From Novosphingobium sp. Gsoil 351 (lineage in GTDB: Bacteria; Pseudomonadota; Alphaproteobacteria; Sphingomonadales; Sphingomonadaceae), in NCBI RefSeq assembly GCF_009707465.1, contig NZ_CP046120.1, positions 2,323,501-2,387,500 of the forward strand: DNA of 64,000 bases. Reading direction: 5' to 3'. Positions 24,208 through 32,867 of the stretch are shown here, piece by piece; positions within the stretch are counted from its first letter, which is position 1, and the number at the start of each line of letters is the position of its first letter. The notes beneath the pieces were generated by a model that was given only the letters and a program-made list of their open reading frames with translations, did no database searches and was not told where the DNA came from. The position numbers were made by a program, and so were the translations under genes.

Positions 24208-24916
24208 CGCCGCCGTCCGCCCGCTCGATGTGGCGCGCAGTCTGCTGTTCTACCCGGTCTTCTACGTCGGGAGCGTTCCCTACGTGATCGGCGCCGCCAT
24301 CGCGATGCCGATCGCCCAGCGCCTGTTCGTGCGGATCGTCACCGGCTGGTCGGCCTGGCACCGGTTGTGCGCTCGCTTGCTGCTGGGGATCAAGGTGCGG
24401 GTCGAAGGCACGATCCCCACCGGGCCGGCGATTGTCGCGCTGCGCCACGAGAGCTTTTTTGAGGCGATCGACCTGCCGACGCTGCTCCACGACCCGGTAA
24501 TTGTGGCCAAGGCGGAGCTGATGAACATCCCGCTGTGGGGCCTTGCCGCGCGGCGTTGGGGCCTGATCGCGGTGCGCCGCGAGGACGGCGCCAAGGCGCT
24601 GCGGGCGATGGTCACTGAGGCCAAGGAGCGCACCGCCGCCGGCCGCCCGCTGGCGATCTTTCCCGAAGGCACACGGACGCCGTTCGGGAGGGAGGTGGAG
24701 CTCCAATCTGGCTTCGCCGCGCTCTACAAGCTGCTCGGGCTGCCGGTGGTGCCGGTTGCGGTGACCAGCGGGCGGCTCTACCACCGCTGGGCCAAGCGGC
24801 CGGGAACGGTGGTCTACCGCTTCTGCGAGCCGATTCCCCCGGGGCTCAAGCGCGAGGAAATCGAGGCGCGGGTGGGCGCGGCGATCACCCAGTTCAACCG
24901 GGTCTTGCCCGGCTAG
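24191..24916 (+). CDS. Lysophospholipid acyltransferase (PlsC family)
   Basis: A 241-residue 1-acyl-sn-glycerol-3-phosphate acyltransferase family protein. The catalytic motif is in RHESFFEAID (H-x4-E, a variant of HX4D common in proteobacterial members). The acceptor-binding motif is FPEGTRTPFG, and the third block is LPVVPVAVTSG. An N-terminal hydrophobic segment (about 18-50) anchors it to the inner membrane. It overlaps the ydcF-like gene by 17 bases. It ends within a four-base convergent overlap with tyrA (24913-24916). It should acylate lysophosphatidate in phospholipid synthesis; whether it is the main PlsC of the cell is unclear. Confidence 0.85.
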   Translation: MSSATDAAVRPLDVARSLLFYPVFYVGSVPYVIGAAIAMPIAQRLFVRIVTGWSAWHRLCARLLLGIKVRVEGTIPTGPAIVALRHESFFEAIDLPTLLHDPVIVAKAELMNIPLWGLAARRWGLIAVRREDGAKALRAMVTEAKERTAAGRPLAIFPEGTRTPFGREVELQSGFAALYKLLGLPVVPVAVTSGRLYHRWAKRPGTVVYRFCEPIPPGLKREEIEARVGAAITQFNRVLPG

Positions 24917-25829
24917 CCGCCATGATCCGCGCGGCCGAAATCGGGCCGCGCATCATCCTGGCCTTCGGCGATGATCGAGCGGCGGATCGCGCGGGTCTTG
25001 CTGAACAATTCGAACAGCGCGTCGCCGTCATCCCAGCGGATCGCGCGCTGGAGCGCGGTGAGGTCCTCGGTAAAACGCTGGAGCATTTCGAGCACCGCGT
25101 CCTTGTTGGTCAGGAACACGTCGCGCCACATCGTTGGGTCCGACGCGGCGATGCGGGTGAAGTCGCGGAAGCCGCCCGCCGAATACTTGATCACCTCGCT
25201 TCGGGTGACCGCCTCGAGGTCGGACGCGGTGCCGACGATGGTGTAGGCGATCAGGTGCGGCAGGTGGCTGGTGATCGCCAGCACCAGATCGTGATGCGCG
25301 GGATCCATCGTCTCGACGTTGGCGCCAAGCGCGGCCCAAAACGCCGATAGGCGCGCGACTGCCGTACTATCGGCGTCGACGGGCGGGGTCAGGATGCACC
25401 AGCGATTGTGAAACAGCGTGGCGAAACCGGCATCCGGACCGCTCCGCTCGGTCCCGGCGACAGGGTGCGCGGGGATGACGGTGTGATCCGGAAGCGCCGC
25501 GGCCAGGGCCGTGGCGACGCTTTGCTTGGACGAGCCGACATCGCTGATTAGGGCGTCGGGCGAGAGACCCGGCGCAAGCGCCGCTGCGGCATCGGCCATC
25601 GCGCCGACGGGTACGCACAGGATCACCAACCCGGCACCGCGCACCGCGATGGAGGGATCGTCCGCGATCTCGGCCAGCTCGAGATCGGCGGCGCGGGCGC
25701 GCACCTGGGGGAGGCGTCAAAGCCGGTGATCCGGGTCGCGGGCAGGTGGGCCTTGATCGCATGGGCGAGCGAACTGCCGAGTAGCCCTAGCCCGATCAGC
25801 GCGACGTGCTCGAACGGCGCCTCGCTCAT
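24913..25829 (-). CDS. tyrA: Prephenate/arogenate dehydrogenase, frameshifted as given
   Basis: The N-terminal part, [22 protein letters not shown] from ATG 25829, is the Rossmann NAD(P)-binding motif. The C-terminal 263 residues, with [14 protein letters not shown] and the helical [19 protein letters not shown], are in another frame and end at 24913. The two are joined at a run of five G (plus strand 25707-25711, C on the coding strand); six would read [18 protein letters not shown] take it as one intact gene with a sequencing error. It catalyses the dehydrogenation step to tyrosine. It overlaps hisC by four bases (ATGA), the hisC-tyrA arrangement common in alphaproteobacteria. Confidence 0.88.
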
Positions 25830-26926
25830 CGCGCCGCTTCCGCCAGATCGCGCAGGATCGCAGCGACTTCCATCATCTGCGGTCCTGTCCCGATCGTGAT
25901 CCTCAAGCAATGCGGCAGGCCCTGCCCCGGCAGCCAGCGGGTGATGAATCCGCGCTCGGCCAGCCCCTTGTAGGCGGCCTGCCCGCTCAGAGCACCGGAG
26001 AATTCGACCAGCACGAAGTTGGCCTTGCTCGGCAAGGGGCGCACGCCGCGGTTGCCCAGTGCAGACAGCGCGACGACGAACTCTTCGCGGGCCTGCGCAT
26101 TCGCCGCGCACGCTTCCGCCAGCCAGGCGCGGTCGGCCAGAGCGGCGAGCGCGGCGGCCTGGCCGCTGACGCTGACGTTGAATGCGCCGCGCAGGCGGTT
26201 GACCGCATCGATGAGCGCGGGCGCTCCGGTGACCCAACCGACCCGCTCGCCGGCCAAGCCGTACGCCTTCGAAAAGGTCCTGCTGACCAGCACGTTGTCA
26301 TGCCGCGCGGCAAGCGCGAGGCCGCCATCGTCCTCGTCCTCGCCCAGAAACTCGGCGTAGGCCTGATCGATGATCAAAAGCACGTCGCGCGGCAGGGCGG
26401 CGTGAAGCCGCGCGACCTCGGGCGCCGGCAGCCAACTGCCGACCGGGTTGTTGGGGTTGTCGAGCAGCACCACCCGAGTCGTCGCAGAGACATTTGCCAG
26501 CAGCGCGTCGACCGATGCGGCGTAATCCGCGTCGGCGGCCATGACAGGCGTCGCCGCCACCTTCTGCGCCAGCAGCGGATAGAGCGAGAACGAATAGCGC
26601 GAGAACAAGACCTCGTCGCCCGTCCCGGCGAAGGCCTGCACTGCTCCGTGAAGCAGTTCCCCCGATCCGGTGCCGCATACGATTCGCGCCGGATCGATGC
26701 CGTGCAGCGCTCCGATCGCGTTGCGCAACGCGACGCAGTCGGGATCGGGGTAAAGCGCGGGCGAACCCGCCGCGGCGCGCGCCGCGAGCGTGGCGGGACT
26801 CGTCCCCAGCGGGTTCTCGTTGGCCGAAAGCTTGATCAGCGGGCGCCCGTCGGCACCCGTGCTCTTGCCCGGAACATAAGCTTCGATGCCCTCGATCCAG
26901 GGCTTCATCTGCGGGGCGTCGGCCAT
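25826..26926 (-). CDS. hisC: Histidinol-phosphate / aromatic aminotransferase
   Basis: A 366-residue class I/II PLP-dependent aminotransferase. The Schiff-base lysine is Lys220 in [16 protein letters not shown]; other family marks are SANENPLG near residue 35, DNPNNPVG near 156 and IIDQAYAEF near 185. It is upstream of and overlapping tyrA, so besides histidinol-phosphate it may transaminate prephenate or phenylpyruvate for tyrosine and phenylalanine synthesis, as known for HisC2-type proteins. The ATG at 26926 gives the standard N-terminus ([21 protein letters not shown]). Confidence 0.88.
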   Translation of the reverse strand: MADAPQMKPWIEGIEAYVPGKSTGADGRPLIKLSANENPLGTSPATLAARAAAGSPALYPDPDCVALRNAIGALHGIDPARIVCGTGSGELLHGAVQAFAGTGDEVLFSRYSFSLYPLLAQKVAATPVMAADADYAASVDALLANVSATTRVVLLDNPNNPVGSWLPAPEVARLHAALPRDVLLIIDQAYAEFLGEDEDDGGLALAARHDNVLVSRTFSKAYGLAGERVGWVTGAPALIDAVNRLRGAFNVSVSGQAAALAALADRAWLAEACAANAQAREEFVVALSALGNRGVRPLPSKANFVLVEFSGALSGQAAYKGLAERGFITRWLPGQGLPHCLRITIGTGPQMMEVAAILRDLAEAAR

Positions 26927-26997
26927 AGTGGGGCGCGCCTTAGCCGGATTGCGCGCGATTGACAGCCCCGCCGGTTTCCCGCCAAGCCGCGCGCGTC

Positions 26998-28119
26998 ATG
27001 GCTCCCACCGCCTCAACACCCGAACTCCACCTGTCCGCGGGCAATCTGCTGGTGCTCGACGCGCCCTTGCTGCTCGACGGCGGGCAGAGCCTGGAAGGCG
27101 TGCAAGTCGCCTACGAGACCTGCGGGACGCTCAATGCGGACAAGAGCAATGTGGTTCTGCTGTTCCATGCGCTGACGATGGACCAGCACGTGGTCAGCGA
27201 TCATCCACGCACGGGCAAGCCGGGTTGGTGGCGGGCCAGCGTGCGGCCCGGCGGACCGATCGACACGAACCGCTTTTTCGTGATCTGCGCGAACGTTCTG
27301 GGCGGTTGCATGGGTTCGACCGGTCCGGCCAGCTCCGCCGCCGATGGCACAGCTTATGCAATGCGCTTCCCGGTCATCACCATTCGCGACATGGTCCGGG
27401 CGCAGATCGCGCTGCTCGATGCGCTGGGGATCGATCGGCTTCATGCCGTGGTCGGCGGATCGATGGGCGGGATGCTCGCGCTGAGCCTCGCCGCTAACTT
27501 TCCCAGTCGCACGAATGCTGCATTGGTAATCGCCAGTACTGCGCGCCATTCCGCGCAGAACATCGCGTTTCACGAGGTCGGGCGGCAGGCGATCATGGCC
27601 GATCCGAAGTGGAAGGGCGGCGACTACGGTCGCGGCAAGGGTCCCGAGGCGGGCTTGGCGGTCGCGCGGATGGCGGCGCACATCACTTACCTGTCGGAAG
27701 CCGGGCTCACCGAAAAATTCGGGCGGCGGCTGCAGGACCGCGATGCCAAGACGTTCGGCTTCGACGCCGACTTCCAGGTCGAGAGCTACCTGCGCCACCA
27801 GGGGTTGAGTTTCACCGGACGGTTCGACGCCAACAGCTATCTCTACATTACCCGCGCGATGGACTATTTCGACCTGGCCGAAGAACACGGCGGACGCCTC
27901 GCCGATGCGTTCGCCGGAACGGCAGCGCGGTTCTGTCTGGTCAGCTTCGACACCGACTGGCTCTATCCCACCGCCGAATCGCGCCATGTCGCCCACGCGC
28001 TGAACGCGGCGGGCGCGGCGGTGAGCTGCGTCGAACTGTCCGCGCCCTATGGTCACGACAGCTTCCTTCTCGACGTCCCCGCGCTCGACCGGGTGATCGC
28101 CGGATTCCTCAACCAGTGA
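26998..28119 (+). CDS. metX: Homoserine O-acetyltransferase
   Basis: A 373-residue alpha/beta hydrolase of the MetX family. The nucleophile elbow is GGSMGG with Ser155; [10 protein letters not shown] and [12 protein letters not shown] are family marks, and the end has YGHDSFLLD with the catalytic His. It activates homoserine for methionine synthesis. ATG 26998 is preferred to the upstream frame start at 26959. It is divergent from hisC and is followed, with a three-base overlap, by metW, the conserved metXW operon. Some MetX-family enzymes use succinyl-CoA and this cannot be settled by eye. No SAM riboswitch is visible in the 71-base leader. Confidence 0.9.
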   Translation: MAPTASTPELHLSAGNLLVLDAPLLLDGGQSLEGVQVAYETCGTLNADKSNVVLLFHALTMDQHVVSDHPRTGKPGWWRASVRPGGPIDTNRFFVICANVLGGCMGSTGPASSAADGTAYAMRFPVITIRDMVRAQIALLDALGIDRLHAVVGGSMGGMLALSLAANFPSRTNAALVIASTARHSAQNIAFHEVGRQAIMADPKWKGGDYGRGKGPEAGLAVARMAAHITYLSEAGLTEKFGRRLQDRDAKTFGFDADFQVESYLRHQGLSFTGRFDANSYLYITRAMDYFDLAEEHGGRLADAFAGTAARFCLVSFDTDWLYPTAESRHVAHALNAAGAAVSCVELSAPYGHDSFLLDVPALDRVIAGFLNQ

Positions 28120-28703
28120 GCCTTCGCCCCGACCTCGCGGTGATCGCCGCCAACGTCGCGCCGGGAAGCCGGGTGCTCGACGTCGGTTGCGGCGACGGTG
28201 AGCTCCTTGCCGCGCTGCGGCGCGACAAGAGCGCCGACGCGCGCGGGCTTGAGATCGACGCGGGCAACGTCACCGAATGCGTCGCACGCGGGCTATCGGT
28301 GCTTCAGGGCGACGCCGATACCGACCTTGCCGACTATCCCGACAAGGCGTTCGACTACGCGATCCTCAGCCAGACGCTGCAGACCACGATGCGGCCCGAC
28401 CTTGTGCTGGACCAGTTGCTGCGGATCGGGCGGCGAGCGTTCGTCAGCTTTCCCAACTTTGCCCATTGGCGCGTGCGATTGAGCCTGCTGTGGGGCGGGC
28501 GGATGCCGGTCACCCGGCTGCTGCCGGTGGCGTGGTACGAGACGCCGAATATTCACCACGTGACGATCGATGATTTCCGCGCGCTGCTCGACGCGCGGGG
28601 AATCAAGGTCGAGCAGGCGTGGTTCCTCACCGGCGACCGGCGGACCAGCGCGGCGGCCGCCAACTTCCGTGCCGAGCACGCGGTGTTCCTGCTGTCGCGC
28701 TGA
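28116..28703 (+). CDS. metW: Methionine biosynthesis protein MetW
   Basis: A 195-residue SAM-dependent methyltransferase-fold protein starting at GTG 28116, overlapping the metX stop. The nucleotide-binding motif [12 protein letters not shown] is near residue 25; [11 protein letters not shown] and [20 protein letters not shown] are hallmarks of MetW. In the operon with metX it is thought to form a complex with and activate MetX, so it is part of methionine synthesis. It ends one base before the next gene's ATG at 28705. Confidence 0.92.
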   Translation: MSLRPDLAVIAANVAPGSRVLDVGCGDGELLAALRRDKSADARGLEIDAGNVTECVARGLSVLQGDADTDLADYPDKAFDYAILSQTLQTTMRPDLVLDQLLRIGRRAFVSFPNFAHWRVRLSLLWGGRMPVTRLLPVAWYETPNIHHVTIDDFRALLDARGIKVEQAWFLTGDRRTSAAAANFRAEHAVFLLSR

Positions 28704-28704
28704 G

Positions 28705-29229
28705 ATGATGGCCCGCCTGCTCTGCCTGCTTGCCGCGCTGCTCCTGCCGCTACCCGCGAGCGCCCAGGTCATGCTCTCGTTCCAGAGCTTCAACGGCTCG
28801 ATGTTCGGCGGACGTTTTCCGCACACCTTCGTCGTGCTCCAGGGCACGCTCGAGGCCACCGGGGCGAAGATCGACGAGAACTATGGCTATTCGGCCAAGT
28901 CGGCGACGCCCGCGGTGCTAGCCGGTCCGGTCGAGGCGATCGTGATGGTCGAACCGCCCAAGTACGTGACCGGCACCAACCGCCACTTCACCGTGCCGAT
29001 CAGCGACGCCACCTACTGGGCAATCCGCGCCGAGGTCGCCAAGTGGCGCGATGCCCCCGGCAAGCAATACCGGCTCGACCAGCACAACTGCGTCTCGTTC
29101 GTCGGCAGGATCGCCCAACTGGCGGGAATCGTGGTGGATTACCCCAAGGGCCTGATGCGCAAGCCCAAAGCCTGGCTCAACCACATCGCTGCGCTGAACC
29201 CGCAGTTGGGGGCCAAGCCGATCAAATAG
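28705..29229 (+). CDS. Secreted hypothetical protein with permuted-papain-like H/NC motifs
   Basis: A 174-residue protein with a signal peptide (MMARLLCLLAALLLPLPASA). The mature part has GRFPHTFVVLQG with a histidine on a predicted strand and YRLDQHNCVSFVGRIAQLAG with an NC motif starting a helix. That His-then-NC order resembles the circularly permuted NlpC/P60 or LRAT-like thiol hydrolase fold, but I cannot confirm it. It follows metW by one base, perhaps just cotranscribed, and converges on the agmatine deiminase gene with an eight-base overlap. Function unknown. Confidence 0.6.
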   Translation: MMARLLCLLAALLLPLPASAQVMLSFQSFNGSMFGGRFPHTFVVLQGTLEATGAKIDENYGYSAKSATPAVLAGPVEAIVMVEPPKYVTGTNRHFTVPISDATYWAIRAEVAKWRDAPGKQYRLDQHNCVSFVGRIAQLAGIVVDYPKGLMRKPKAWLNHIAALNPQLGAKPIK

Positions 29230-30199
29230 CGACGGGCATTTGCTGGCTGGCGCAATGAAAGCCGCCGCCTCCCGCGAGCACCGCGTCGGCCATCAGGCCT
29301 AGGGTTTGGCGCCCCGGAAACAGCGCGGCGACCGCGGCGACCCCGTCCGCGTCGTGGGCCGAGCCGAACACGGGGACGACAACCAGTCGGGTGGTGATCA
29401 CGAAGTTCATATAGCTGGCCGGCTGGACCGCGCCGCCCCATTCGATCCGCCCGGGCGAGGGGATTTCAGCGATTGCCACGCCGAACCCCCGGGCCCGCTC
29501 GTGCGCGTCGGCATAGATCGCGGCGTTGGGATCGTCGGGGCCGGTGGCTACCAGCAGCGCCATGCGGTTCGGCGCTACGAAGCGGGCCAGGTTGTCGACG
29601 TGGCCGTCGGTGTGGTCGTTGACCAGTCCTTCGCCCAGCCACAGCACCCGATCGAAGCCGAGGTCGATCGCCAGCCGGCCCTCGATCTCCTGGCGCGACA
29701 GGCGCGGATTGCGGTTCGGGTTGAGCAGACACTGCTCGGTGGTAACCACCAACCCGGTCCCGTCGCCATCGATCGCTCCGCCTTCCAGGATCCAGTCGGC
29801 GGTCGTCACCGCCAGCCCGGCGTCGCGCGCCAGTTCGCCGCCGATGCTCTCGTCGCCGGGCATAAGATACTTTCCGCCCCAGCCGTTGAACCCAAAGCGC
29901 AGCGCCGCGCGGCCGTCGGCCAGCACCAGCGGCCCGGTATCGCGCAGCCACACGTCGCCATAGACGCGGCGTTCGAGCCGCACCGCCGAACTCGTCAGCT
30001 CTCGCGCCCGCGCCTCGTTGGCCGCGTCGCGGACCAGCAACCGCACTTCCTGTCCGCTCTCGGCCACCGCGTTGGCGAACGCCGCGATCTGCTCCTGCGC
30101 GCGGCCCAGCTTGCCCGGCCACTCGTCGGCATCATGCGGAAAGCCGATCCACAGCCAGCGCTGCGGATGCCATTCAGGGGGCATGACGGGTTTTGACAT
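29222..30199 (-). CDS. Agmatine deiminase family protein
   Basis: A 325-residue enzyme of the peptidylarginine deiminase-like fold. Catalytic features are DVWLRDTGPLVL near residue 82, NDHTDGHVDNLARF near 203-215 and the nucleophile Cys316 in GGGGFHCASQQMP. It would hydrolyse agmatine to N-carbamoylputrescine, the first step of one putrescine pathway, in the cytoplasm. Its promoter overlaps that of the divergent antitoxin gene, including the palindrome at 30202-30220, so the two may share control. The family assignment is strong; substrate choice (agmatine or a related guanidine) is inferred. Confidence 0.85.
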   Translation of the reverse strand: MSKPVMPPEWHPQRWLWIGFPHDADEWPGKLGRAQEQIAAFANAVAESGQEVRLLVRDAANEARARELTSSAVRLERRVYGDVWLRDTGPLVLADGRAALRFGFNGWGGKYLMPGDESIGGELARDAGLAVTTADWILEGGAIDGDGTGLVVTTEQCLLNPNRNPRLSRQEIEGRLAIDLGFDRVLWLGEGLVNDHTDGHVDNLARFVAPNRMALLVATGPDDPNAAIYADAHERARGFGVAIAEIPSPGRIEWGGAVQPASYMNFVITTRLVVVPVFGSAHDADGVAAVAALFPGRQTLGLMADAVLAGGGGFHCASQQMPVAI

Positions 30200-30201
30200 A
30201 T

Positions 30202-30220
30202 GTATATTCTCAAAATATAC
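30202..30220. promoter_or_regulatory. Palindromic operator candidate between agmatine deiminase and vapBC
   Basis: GTATATT (30202-30208) and AATATAC (30214-30220) are perfect seven-base arms around CTCAA. The site is AT-rich in GC-rich surroundings, 26 bases before the antitoxin ATG at 30247. Type II antitoxins usually repress their own operon through such palindromes, so this is the likely autoregulatory site. It also lies immediately upstream of the divergent agmatine deiminase start. Confidence 0.55.
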
Positions 30221-30246
30221 TTCGAATCGACATCAAGGGAAGTTCG

Positions 30247-30705
30247 ATGGGAAAGTACGAGCCGCTCACCCACTATCTGGAAAACCTTTCCGATGAAATC
30301 TGGGACGCACGGTTTGCTGACGTCGAACGCGTGCTCGGCTTTCCGTTGCCGGCTAGCGCGTACGAATATCCTGCCTGGTGGGCCAACCAGGAACCCGGAC
30401 ACAGCCAGACTCGGGGATGGCGCGATGCCGGGTGGGAAACCGGTCGGGTCGATCTTGCGGGCAAACGACTTCGCTTCGTCCGTCGAGCTCGGCAGGCCCG
30501 TTCGCAGGAATCGGCGCGGAGCGATCCACAAATGGCCGATTTGTGGGAGCGAGCGCGTCGGATCAGCGGCATCGATGACCACGACGCCTTGCTCAAGGCC
30601 GCGCTCACCGCCTTCGTCCGGCGAGAGGCGGCCAAAGGGTTGGTTGCCCTTGGTGGGACGATGCCCGATTTCGCGATCCCGTCACGCGAAAGGCCCGTCC
30701 TTTGA
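30247..30705 (+). CDS. Two-part antitoxin: DUF7662-like N-terminus with VapB-like C-terminus
   Basis: A 152-residue protein from ATG 30247 (MGKYEPLTHYLENLSDE). The first 75 residues (ARFADVERVLGFPLPASA, YPAWWANQEPGHSQTRGW) match the small domain I know as DUF7662. The last 60 or so (DDHDALLKAALTAFVRREAAKGLVALGGTMPD) match the C-terminal part of VapB antitoxins, which wraps the toxin. The gene overlaps the PIN-domain toxin by four bases. It is therefore probably the antitoxin of a VapBC pair, with the N-terminal domain in place of, or added to, the usual DNA-binding domain. The fusion seems unusual to me. Confidence 0.65.
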   Translation: MGKYEPLTHYLENLSDEIWDARFADVERVLGFPLPASAYEYPAWWANQEPGHSQTRGWRDAGWETGRVDLAGKRLRFVRRARQARSQESARSDPQMADLWERARRISGIDDHDALLKAALTAFVRREAAKGLVALGGTMPDFAIPSRERPVL

Positions 30706-31076
30706 TCCTCGTCGATTCGTCGGTCTGGGTCGCTCACCTGCGAACCGAGGATCGGCGCCTGACCCAATTGATCGTCGAGGATCGGGTCGTCCATCATGCC
30801 TTCGTGACCGGAGAAATCGGCATGGGCAGCTTTTCTTCGCCCGCCGCAAGGTCGCAGGTGGTCGAGTTCCTTCGCGGACTGGAACCCGCCGTCATCGTTG
30901 GCGAGACGGAGTTTCACGATTTCGTTTCGGCGAAGCAGCTTTATGGGACGGGAGCGGGCTTCGTGGACTGCCATCTGCTGGCAAGCATCGCCTGTTCCCC
31001 GGAGGTGAGCCTGTGGACCACCGACAGCCGTTTGGCGATCCAAGCCCGCCGCATCGGAGTTGAACTCTACGGCTGA
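30702..31076 (+). CDS. vapC: VapC-type PIN domain ribonuclease toxin
   Basis: A 124-residue PIN-domain protein starting at TTG 30702, overlapping the antitoxin stop (TTGA). The acidic catalytic residues appear in ILVDSSVWV (Asp5), VTGEIGMG (Glu near 42), and GFVDCHLLA and TTDSRL (Asp near 90 and 108). The length is right for VapC. It should cleave RNA, commonly tRNA or rRNA, when free of its antitoxin. Operon structure and motifs make the toxin call firm. Confidence 0.88.
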   Translation: MILVDSSVWVAHLRTEDRRLTQLIVEDRVVHHAFVTGEIGMGSFSSPAARSQVVEFLRGLEPAVIVGETEFHDFVSAKQLYGTGAGFVDCHLLASIACSPEVSLWTTDSRLAIQARRIGVELYG

Positions 31077-31077
31077 T

Positions 31078-32760
31078 TCAACACCCGCCGGGGCCGGCGG
31101 CGCAGCTCTTGTCACGCACCGCGCGGAACTCGTCGCCGGGATACCAGTTGGGCCAGGTCGTGCCCTCGGCCAGCGTCCGCCCGAGGCGATAGAGCAGCTC
31201 GGTTTCCTGAGCGATCCCGGTGAAGTTCCAGTCGGGCGAATATTCGTCGCCGGGCTGGTGATAGCGGTTCTTCGTGTAGTCGTCGGCCGCCGCCTTGCCC
31301 GCCTCGATCCCGCCCTCGACCAGATCGAGCCCGCGCCCGACGCGGAACATCGGCACACCGCGCTTGGCCAGGCTGAAGTGGTCGGAGCGGTAATAGCCGC
31401 CGCGTTCGGCATATGCCTCGGGCGAAAGGCGCAGGCCCATCGTCGCCAGCGTCTGCCGGAGAATGCCCGTGAGCTCCGACTTGTCGCCCCCGGTCGCGGT
31501 CACGTCGCGCGATGGGCCGATCGGCGCGAGCCCGTCGATGTTGACCCCGCCCACCGTCCGGTCGAGCGGAAAGACCGGGTTGCGCGCATACCATTCCGAC
31601 CCGAGCAGCCCCGATTCCTCGAGCGTCACCGCCGCGAACACCTGGCTGCGCCGGGCCGGGCCGGCGCGGTGGTTCATGTCGGCGAGTGCAACCAGCCCGG
31701 CGATCCCGCTCGCGTTGTCGACCGCGCCGTTGCAGATGTCGTCACCGGTGTTGTCGGCGTTGCAGCGCCCGAGATGGTCCCAGTGCGCTGTGGTGAGAAC
31801 GTATTCGTCCTTGCGCGTCGTCCCCGGCAGGATGCCGATCACGTTGTGCGAGACGCCCGTCTCGATCGTGTTGGCAAAGCTCAGGCTCGCCTTGAGCCCC
31901 AGCGGCACCGGCTTGAAGCCCTTTTGCCCCGCTGCGGTGGACAGTGCCGCCAGGTCCTTGCCTGCCGACGCCAAAATCGCCTCGGCCACCGGCTTTTGGA
32001 TCCAGGCGTTGGCCTGCGTCTCGCCCATCGCGTTATCGGGGCGCCGGACGTAGTGCTGGGTGTTGGTCCAGCTCGAGTTGACGACGTTCCAGCCATAGGC
32101 TGCGGGGAAGGTGTCGTGGACGATCAGCGCGGCGGCGGCGCCCTGGCGCGCGGCCTCCTCGAACTTGTAGGTCCACCGCCCGTAATAGGTCATCCGACGG
32201 CCCTTGAACGGCCCGTCCTCGCCTTCCATCGCGTAGTCGGGATCGTTGACCAGGATAACCGCAGTCTTGCCCTTCATGTCCAGCCCTGCATAGTCGTTCC
32301 AGCCCAGCTCGGGGGCGACGATGCCGTAGCCGACGAAGACCATCTCCGAATCGGCGATGCGGGTCTGTGGCGTCACGCGATAGCTGCCCGCGACGAAATC
32401 GCTGCCGTAGGCGAAGCGCAGCGGCTTGGCCCCGCCGCCGCTGACCGTCAGCGGCGAGACGTCCTTGGCTGTAATGTCCACCGTGGGCACTTCCTGGAGC
32501 CACTGGCCGTTGCTGCCGGGCTCAAGCCCCGCCGCCTTGAACCGCGATATGATCTCGGTGATCGTCAGGTCTTCGGCGCGCGCGCCCGGGGCCCGACCTT
32601 CGAACTCGTCCGAAGCGAGGCGGGCGATGACTTCGCGCATCAGCGCGACGGGAACGGCAGGAGTGGCATGTATTGCCGGTGCGACGGCGGGCGGCGCGGA
32701 AGTGGTGTTGGCACACCCCGCAAGCGTCAAGACGGCTAGCGGGAGCAAATGACGGAACAT
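31078..32760 (-). CDS. M28 family metallopeptidase, lipoprotein
   Basis: About 560 residues. The start at 32760 gives MFRHLLPLAVLTLAGCANTT, a lipoprotein signal with the lipobox LAGC, so it is membrane-anchored in the periplasm. A PA-like inserted domain is present around residues 140-250. The metal site of clan MH is visible: TTAHWDHLG (His, Asp), AVDNASGIAGL (bridging Asp), TLEESGLLGS (Glu pair) and, further on, NIDGL and YYRSDHFSLAK. It is probably a zinc aminopeptidase or carboxypeptidase. It converges with vapC one base away and is divergent from glnE. Confidence 0.88.
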   Translation of the reverse strand: MFRHLLPLAVLTLAGCANTTSAPPAVAPAIHATPAVPVALMREVIARLASDEFEGRAPGARAEDLTITEIISRFKAAGLEPGSNGQWLQEVPTVDITAKDVSPLTVSGGGAKPLRFAYGSDFVAGSYRVTPQTRIADSEMVFVGYGIVAPELGWNDYAGLDMKGKTAVILVNDPDYAMEGEDGPFKGRRMTYYGRWTYKFEEAARQGAAAALIVHDTFPAAYGWNVVNSSWTNTQHYVRRPDNAMGETQANAWIQKPVAEAILASAGKDLAALSTAAGQKGFKPVPLGLKASLSFANTIETGVSHNVIGILPGTTRKDEYVLTTAHWDHLGRCNADNTGDDICNGAVDNASGIAGLVALADMNHRAGPARRSQVFAAVTLEESGLLGSEWYARNPVFPLDRTVGGVNIDGLAPIGPSRDVTATGGDKSELTGILRQTLATMGLRLSPEAYAERGGYYRSDHFSLAKRGVPMFRVGRGLDLVEGGIEAGKAAADDYTKNRYHQPGDEYSPDWNFTGIAQETELLYRLGRTLAEGTTWPNWYPGDEFRAVRDKSCAAGPGGC

Positions 32761-32867
32761 GGGCGACCTCATGGGCTGGCAGGCTTGGCCGCAGGGGTGA
32801 CAGACGCGGTACGGCGGCGCAAGCGGTCGCGCTTGAAACCTTCGGGGTGAGCGGGCATCGCCGAGCG

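Noticed and set aside
24191..24916. Loss of the HX4D motif in the PlsC-like protein
   Set aside because: The Glu in place of Asp (HESFFE) is common among proteobacterial members of this family, so it is not notable.
26927..26997. SAM-II riboswitch before metX
   Set aside because: Alphaproteobacterial met genes often have one, but the leader is only 71 bases and shows no SAM-II consensus.
31060..32739. 559-residue plus-strand frame over the M28 peptidase
   Set aside because: Shadow of a gene with a full set of metal-binding motifs and a lipobox on the other strand.
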